A DNA stretch of 64,000 nt from Spongilla lacustris. Taxonomy: Eukaryota > Porifera > Demospongiae > Spongillida > Spongillidae. The stretch spans positions 15,128,331 through 15,192,330 of the forward strand of contig OX442415.1 in NCBI GenBank assembly GCA_949361645.1. Direction: 5' to 3'. How positions within the stretch are numbered: position 1 is the first letter of the stretch; each line of letters starts with the position of its first letter. This document shows positions 58,684-64,000 of this stretch, in pieces. Below the pieces are notes generated by a model. It made no database searches, had not been told where the DNA came from, and saw only the letters and a list, made by a program, of their open reading frames with translations. Position numbers and translations under genes: made by a program.

Positions 58684-58839
58684 GAGAACGGTCTGAAGAG
58701 TGCCTTGAGGTTGTCTGGTAGCTCAGTCCTCCCGGCATACCCCGGGTTCATGGTGATGAATTGGACTCCAGGTAGTCCTCCAGGCACTTCTGGATCTGCT
58801 CCAGGAGGGAGTTGTTGGTCTTGAAGGTCTCAAACAGGC
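58684..58839 (-). pseudogene. Aberrant dynein exon joining linker to mid-AAA1
   Basis: After an acceptor (tgtgcag) it reads [20 protein letters not shown], which is from the linker. Then, in a different frame from about 58765, it reads [26 protein letters not shown], which is from AAA1 after Walker B. In intact dyneins roughly 300 residues, including the AAA1 Walker A loop, separate these segments. The AAA1 part runs straight into the 19-bp minisatellite without a normal donor. The join has no intron signature, so an internal deletion, or a collapsed assembly, is the simplest explanation. Confidence 0.8.
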
Positions 58840-58859
58840 CTGCACAGGGGGGAGGGGGG

Positions 58860-59218
58860 GGGTACAGTAATGCTATTCATGGGTCATGGGACGAAGTGAC
58901 CTGTCTGGAGTTAGCAGTTTAAAGGAGATGTTGAACGCATCTCATTCAATCTGCAGCTGCTGGTCTGGCGCTAAAATACCGGTGTGGCCCTCGAGGTCAC
59001 GCGACCAAACATTGTACATGTACATGTATGGCCAAGAATATTATTACACAAACGGTCCGATTCCAAATTTCCAATGCAGCAAGGCCGTATCCAATTCCGT
59101 ACAACAGCCACCGACCGGTAACTGCATCCCGGGCTCCTCCCTTCCAATAATGCACCAAATCTAGATGCTTACCTTGCGATACATCCTAATCTGGTCCTCT
59201 CAACCTGAGGTATTATTA
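58860..59218. other. No gene recognised
   Basis: No further 5-prime dynein exon is visible. One 92-codon plus-strand frame has no family resemblance. Confidence 0.5.
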
Positions 59219-59287
59219 GTCTCGTTCCCAGACCAATATGAATCGCATACCTTCGTATTCCGCAACGTTATGGTCTGAGTACGAGAC
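59219..59287. mobile_element. GTCTCGT-family MITE, third copy
   Basis: 69 bp with ends GTCTCGTTCCCAGACC and GGTCTGAGTACGAGAC, flanked by TA on both sides. Confidence 0.8.
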
Positions 59288-59459
59288 TACGGTATTGATA
59301 AGATAGGTTCCGTCCTACCAGGCCACCATATTCCGTTGCAAGTGCACTTGAGCTTCTTCTGATTCATAGCCATTGGTGTTTTTGTGGTACACTGTGTGAT
59401 TCGTTTAGAGAACATGAGTTCATTTGTATCATTAGTCCACAAATTGTATGGCTGCATAA

Positions 59460-60375
59460 TATAAGGGCTTTGAAGGCCATGCGCGAGCTGGCCGCGCGGT
59501 ACAGGACCGCCACAATTGATTGGCGAGCCGCAAGCACGATATGATAGGGTTTGCTGCAAACCCGCACTATGTAGACCGAAAACCCCCCCACTCTAGATTA
59601 ACGATAGCGCGGTATACAGCTAGCTAATTAAGGATTGATCATGAAACATGTGTTATGTTCCGGATACTTGCCGAAGGCATGTGATTCACAGGAGGATAAG
59701 GTTAGGGCTTTACGGTTTAGGGTTAGCTCGGTTAGAGCATGAGGCACGAAGCGCCGACGATGCCGACTCCGAATCCGTCCAGACACTCTTCATTGCCCCT
59801 CATGTGTGGGGACCAGCCGGATCGATATATTTTATTTTTTTTTACCCGTTTGGGGCTTTGAAGGCCAAGCGCGAGCTGGCCGCGCGGTACAGGAACCCCA
59901 TAATTAATTGGCGAGCCGCAAGCACGATATGATAGGGTTTGCTGCAAACCCGCACTATGTAGACCGAAAACCCCCACTCTAGATTAACGATAGCGCGGTA
60001 TACAGCTAGCTAATTAAGGATTGATCATGAAACATGTGTTATGTTCCGGATACTTGCCGAAGGCATGTGATTCACAGGAGGATAAGGTTAGGGCTTTACG
60101 GTTTAGGGTTAGCTCGGTTAGAGCATGAGGCACGAAGCGCCGACGATGCCGACTCCGAATCCGTCCAGACACTCTTCATTGCCCCTCATGTGTGGGGACC
60201 AGCCGGATCGATATTTTTTTTTTTTTTTTACCCGTTTGGGGCTTTGAAGGCCAAGCGCGAGCTGGCCGCGCGGTACAGGAACCCCATAATTAATTGGCGA
60301 GCCGCAAGCACGATATGATAGGGTTTGCTGCAAACCCGCACTATGTAGACCGAAAACCCCCACTCTAGATTAATG
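59460..60375. repeat. 386-bp tandem duplication (two full units plus a partial third)
   Basis: The units at about 59588-59973 and 59974-60359 are almost identical, differing mainly in a T run. A diverged partial unit precedes them from 59465. The unit contains gagctggccgcgcggtacag, atgatagggtttgctgcaaa and ttagggttagctcggttaga. The last has a weak resemblance to a tRNA A-box, but no cloverleaf can be drawn. Confidence 0.9.
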
Positions 60376-60485
60376 ATAGCGCCAGAGATAATAGGTATAC
60401 AGCTAGCTAATTGAGGATTGATCATGAAAATCGAAACATGTGGACAAGGTTTATGTTCCGGATCCATCATAGTTCACTTGAATTT

Positions 60486-60896
60486 TCAATCGCTCTTCGT
60501 CTTAGGGTGGTTGTCCGCTTCTCTCATAAGACGTCTTGCCTCGCTAAATACCTCTTTGGTTTTGGGGGTAGTGCCTACTAATGAGATGGCAGCTAAACCC
60601 TCTCTATTTTTTTCAATGGCGTCCCGTTCTTTTTGTGTTTCGGCGTATCCCTTCTCTAGAACTCTTGCAGTTGCCTGTCCTTTCTCTCTATTTGCTTGTA
60701 TGCCTCGCGATTCAAGGTTTGGTTGAGAGTTGATCAATGCTTTGACCTCTTCCATTTGACGCTGGCCAGCCCCAACATTGTTTGCAGCGGCTGTGAACAC
60801 TTGCAATTCTGCCTTGTGATCTGTATGCCTGCTGGCTGCTTCAGTGACAGATACTTGCTTTCTTATTTCACCGGTGACCCAATCTTTTCTTGCCAT
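60486..60896 (-). CDS. 136-residue repeat-encoded protein, function unknown
   Basis: A complete frame from ATG 60896 to TGA at 60486-60488. The protein begins MARKDWVTGEIRKQVSVTEA and continues SRHTDHKAELQVFTAAANNV, then INSQPNLESRGIQANREKGQ, LEKGYAETQKERDAIEKNRE and ARRLMREADNHPKTKSD. It is rich in Lys, Glu, Arg, Ala and Gln with one Trp and no Cys, and looks wholly alpha-helical, perhaps coiled-coil. There is no signal peptide or membrane segment. A second copy 7 kb away differs by a few residues and a 13-bp deletion. I recognise no family; it may be an accessory protein of the repeat. Confidence 0.6.
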   Translation of the reverse strand: MARKDWVTGEIRKQVSVTEAASRHTDHKAELQVFTAAANNVGAGQRQMEEVKALINSQPNLESRGIQANREKGQATARVLEKGYAETQKERDAIEKNREGLAAISLVGTTPKTKEVFSEARRLMREADNHPKTKSD

Positions 60897-60899
60897 AAT

Positions 60900-61381
60900 G
60901 ATAGTATAGACAAAAGTTGCAACAAAAAAAATCGTACGCGGGTTGTTTTACGGATCCGTCTACGGAGATGAAATAAGATGAAAAGCAGTACGTGATTTGA
61001 TTTTTCAAATGAAGTGTAGCGGATTGTAATTACGGATCTGGTACAAATGGAATTGGATCCGTAACAAACGTACCATAAATCTGCACACGATGCTTAATGT
61101 TATAGCTCCTTCCATCTAGACTGAGCCCTGGTAAAAATGTGTATGTGTGTGTTTTTAATTCTATAAAACAAACGAATGCACAACATTCACACAGGGCAAA
61201 AACAATAGGTGTAGTCTAATTCCTAGATCAGTTCCGTGCTTTTTAACAGTTTGTTCATGATCAGTGTATAGCTATATAAATGGTACCGCTGTTGACATTT
61301 GTCACTCTATATTATTACATTGTATTATGGCAGCACATCAAAAGTATCCTAAATTCCTTGGTTTTGTTCCTTGTTGCTCAA
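60900..61381. promoter_or_regulatory. Divergent intergenic region between the two repeat ORFs
   Basis: This roughly 480-bp spacer is conserved between the two copies (for example tcttatttcaccggtgaccc, ggattgtaattacggatctg and ttggttttgttccttgttgc). Conservation and position suggest shared promoter or transposase-binding sequence. That is inferred, as no specific motif is recognised beyond gatccgt repeats and an agctatataaatgg TATA-like box at 61270. Confidence 0.4.
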
Positions 61382-62505
61382 ATGGATTCATGGAGTGAAG
61401 AAAATGATTCTAGTCAGTTTGCTGTTGAGCATGGCATCAGAGGTGAAAATGGAGTAGCAAAAGAATTTGCCTCTGTACATGGTTTTGATACTACACAGCT
61501 CTCAGCTCGAAAGTACAAAACAGAGGCTTGGTCTAAAAAAAAAAAAAAAAACATTTCTCAGGTACCAATATTTCGATTCCAATACCTCCAACCCAAAAAG
61601 TTGTGAAGAATGCAACAATGCAAATGAAAGTGTCACTTATAACTGATGAAAAAATTCAAACGATGAAGAACTGCAACAGCACCTTACCTGTGCATCGAAA
61701 GTGCATCAGTGGAGGATATGTGAGAGCTACAGCAATGCAACGAACCTGCACACTTGCACTTTGGCATGACCATGCCACAATACTTGGAAGGGGCTACATA
61801 CTTATCACCATACACACATGTATGACTGACTATGTGGTGTTCAAGCTATACAATGAAACACATTCAAATGCTCACGTAAAAACACTAGTAGAGCAACCGA
61901 TGATATTTAATTGCACTAAATTCTTCAAGCATTGGACTGGGACCAGGCTGGAATGATTCCAGACCGTGTTGAATGTCTATACAATTTAAGTAAACTGATC
62001 TTGTCATCAAGTGGAATCAAAATAAATAAACACTTAAATTCTTCACAGGTGACTATATATCCTGCACAGCAATTTGAAAGGGGCAATGGGGCATGCAAAG
62101 GGGAGGAACGTTTAAGTGTAGAGGGTGTGGATGCAAAGAGTTACATGCATTAAAAGATGCCAAACAAGGCAACTACATGAGTTCCAGTCGTTAGACCTTG
62201 GCGGTGTACTGGGCCATGAGGCATGTGTGGTGAAGCCACTATATGTACCAGACTAGCCAGTAAGTGATATATGAAAGGAACTTCGTGCAAGAGGTCACTT
62301 CACCAACCTGCATGAAAATAGAGATGTACTCCAAGCAGAGCTTCAAGACATCCTTCAAGGTGTCCAATGGGTGCCTTCACTTTTACTCCTGAAACCAAAT
62401 CAAGAACTTAATTAATTTGACAAACTACCATATTCTTGATTGCGACCTATGCATGATCTGAAAGGTCATTTTCTTAACCTTTTTCAAGAATTGCCAGCCA
62501 TTTGA
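61382..62505 (+). pseudogene. Decayed repeat-encoded protein with a WHDH..GYI motif
   Basis: The frame starts MDSWSEENDSSQFAVEHGIR at ATG 61382 and shifts after a 17-A run. Later frames carry YVRATAMQRTCTLALWHDHA, TILGRGYILITIHT, then ELRARGHFTNLHENRDVLQA, ELQDILQGVQWVP and finally MHDLKGHFLNLFQELPAI at 62449-62502. The order and spacing of these blocks recall large repeat-encoded proteins I associate with cnidarian and sponge genomes, but I cannot name the family or activity. Multiple stops and shifts make it non-functional. Confidence 0.45.
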
Positions 62506-62650
62506 GTTATATTTTGACAAGAGTCCAAGTCAATGCAATTAAGTTTCAACTTTCTCCTCATACCTCTTTTACTTTTACTCCCCCAGTATGTCAGCCTGGC
62601 CTGTTCACTGAAGGGCCAAGAAACTCATGACATACCAACAATAAGTTATA

Positions 62651-64000
62651 GTCTGGAAACCAGTGTAAATTGATACAAAGGAGTCATTGTCTGAGATGTT
62701 TTCAAGTCTAAAGTGATAGTTTTGTATGAAGGCTGTTCATGCACTACCACTTATTTTCAAGTGCCTTTATATGACCAAAAAACAGTTCAGTTTCATTGTG
62801 TTGCATTAATGGTTCATTCCTGACTGGGAAGTTTAGTAATTAAGTTAACTGAGTTATCAGTAAAACATGCTGATATATGGACATACATCATGTACAGACC
62901 CCCTACATGTATGGACGTGGCTTTGCCAGCTCCAGCACAGACAAGCAATCTTCATTTGAAAGTGGTACAGTGTAAATTGCACTCAAAGAAGTTCCTGATT
63001 GCTATTATATAGTGCTTTGGGTAGTTATTTGTATGTCGGTATTGTTATTAGTACTTAGGACCCATATAGCCTACAAAGTGTCATTTGCATTACAGACATG
63101 AGGCTTAATCAACCACAAAACACATGAAGGCAGTGAGTGACATATAGTCTGCAGCAGTGCAAAACCTTGCCCTTATTGTGTGCTTCTGTGACTGCCTGCT
63201 AGATTTCATTTATATTTAATGGTCCTACAAACTAAATAAAAAAAATATTATCTATGACTTAATTCTGAACAGTCAAAGCTATGAACTTCCTATTTTCAAC
63301 ATCTCATAATACAGCGGCATTTCTTTGTGGTGGGTGGATGCAGGAAGTTGCTCCAATATGAATATAGACAAGGGAAGACCTTGTAAATATACTTGTACTT
63401 CTGAAACGTAAATTTACTATTTGAACATGCACTCAAACTTTAAGCTACTTTCTACTAGGGACTGGGGTTGTGGATAAGGTTAGTGGGTGGGAGAATCATG
63501 CATGCACGTGGAGTAGAATATGTATAAACATGACATAATCTGATCCATAGTAGTGTGGGTATCTGTAGATGTCACTGAGATGTGGGGGCACTTGAAGGAG
63601 ATGGAAAGTGCATTGTGTTAGAGTTCATGCATTTTCTTTATTTAAAATGTTTATACATGTAATGCTGTAGGCTCATGTGATTGTAGCACCCTTGAATATT
63701 TTGGATCACAAGATCATATGATACATACTTGGCTGGATCCATATGTAGATGGACTCGTCATTGCCTCTGTACTGTACAGACAACATTCCATTACTCCTCC
63801 TCGAGCCAGATGTGCCAGATGCAAAGGTAAATTTATATACACTCTCAGATGTCATGGTCAATTATATATGTAGCAGAACATTAACATTTGTGTGTGCTTG
63901 TTTATGGAACTACACTGCGCATACCGGGTGAATTTTTTGCTCCAGGCACTGACCCCCTCACTTCTGACCTATGCTGCTCAATTGAAGTTGGTTATGCGGT
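62651..64000. other. No gene recognised
   Basis: AT-rich. A fragment of the 44957-type MITE interior occurs at about 63265-63320. At 63748-63825 a short frame between a tag and ggtaaatt could be an exon (MDSSLPLYCTDNIPLLLLEP), but nothing supports it further. Confidence 0.4.

Larger units (their letters stand above)
43670..58839 (-). pseudogene. Axonemal dynein heavy chain gene, incomplete (AAA1 to C-terminus with gaps)
   Basis: Thirty-one exons on the minus strand encode dynein heavy-chain segments: mid-AAA1, AAA3, the distal stalk, AAA5, AAA6 and the complete C-terminal domain. Dynein heavy chains are about 4,000-4,500 residue microtubule motors of cilia. The lack of inserts and the ending [20 protein letters not shown] then [14 protein letters not shown] suggest a single-headed inner-arm type; DNAH6-like is my best guess, from memory. 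No exons exist for AAA2, AAA4 or the microtubule-binding tip, and the linker is joined directly to mid-AAA1. Lesions: frame break in the first exon, a probable AG slip in the exon at 52533, an extra A in the exon at 52269, and TAA plus a lost donor in the exon at 51046. The other exons are clean. It is either a young pseudogene or an assembly with collapsed segments. No more 5-prime exons occur to the window end. Confidence 0.85.
59306..62650. repeat. Unclassified two-ORF repeat, longer copy
   Basis: It shares its left block (gttgcaagtgcacttgagct) and central part with the copy at 53425. It contains a 386-bp internal tandem duplication, an intact 136-codon ORF on the minus strand and a decayed protein-coding region on the plus strand, with about 485 bp between their divergent starts. 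I could not find terminal repeats or a target duplication. Confidence 0.65.

Noticed and set aside
60080..60175. Possible tRNA or tRNA-derived SINE head in the 386-bp unit
   Set aside because: The D-arm-like GCTCGGTTAGAGC is present, but the anticodon and acceptor stems do not pair and the B-box is poor.

Overview
This window looks like nuclear DNA from an invertebrate animal. It contains a spliced axonemal dynein heavy-chain gene with short introns (mostly 60-300 bp, GT-AG) and a phosphotyrosine-binding adaptor relic of the DOK/FRS2 type. It also holds animal-type piggyBac, hAT, Ginger and Ty3/gypsy-class elements, many MITEs and very long tandem arrays. The compact introns and dense transposons would suit a sponge or another marine invertebrate, but the sequence alone does not fix the phylum. 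There are no operons, rRNAs or convincing tRNAs.

Layout. 1-1215: an 18-bp minisatellite running into a duplicate of one dynein exon. 1.9-2.9 kb: small TIR elements. 2,938-14,029: an 11-kb hAT-type composite with a perfect 8-bp target duplication; it holds a relic of the hAT transposase C-terminus, a pair of 31-bp inverted ends, a three-exon piggyBac transposase and a 35-bp minisatellite. 14.3-16.4 kb: a hairpin, then a TIR element containing an internally deleted hAT. 16.6-17.2 kb: the PTB adaptor relic with one in-frame TAG. 19.0-21.1 kb: a repeat unit that recurs, broken by insertions, at 34.6-43.1 kb. 21.7-25.1 kb: a roughly 91-bp satellite. 25,604-34,577: a complete LTR retrotransposon whose integrase precedes its reverse transcriptase (Gmr1-like order). 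Its gag is split by a Ginger-type element plus a hAT MITE, and its pol by a second Ginger element carrying integrase zinc-finger, Ulp1 and PHD remnants.

43,670-58,839 (minus strand): a dynein heavy-chain gene. The exons from AAA5 to the C-terminus are almost perfectly preserved and in phase. AAA2, AAA4 and the microtubule-binding domain have no exons, the linker is fused to mid-AAA1, and several small lesions are present, so it is probably a recent pseudogene or a collapsed assembly. Inside and beyond it (53.4-54.5 and 59.3-62.6 kb) lie two copies of an unclassified repeat with a 136-codon minus-strand ORF and a divergently oriented decayed ORF.

The genes do not form a pathway. The window is mainly a record of nested insertions, several of which can be ordered from their target duplications, and of tandem arrays that start at exon edges. 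The strongest candidates for something new are the two-ORF repeat, the integrase-first LTR element with CCGG-targeted Ginger insertions, and the repeat-invaded dynein copy.
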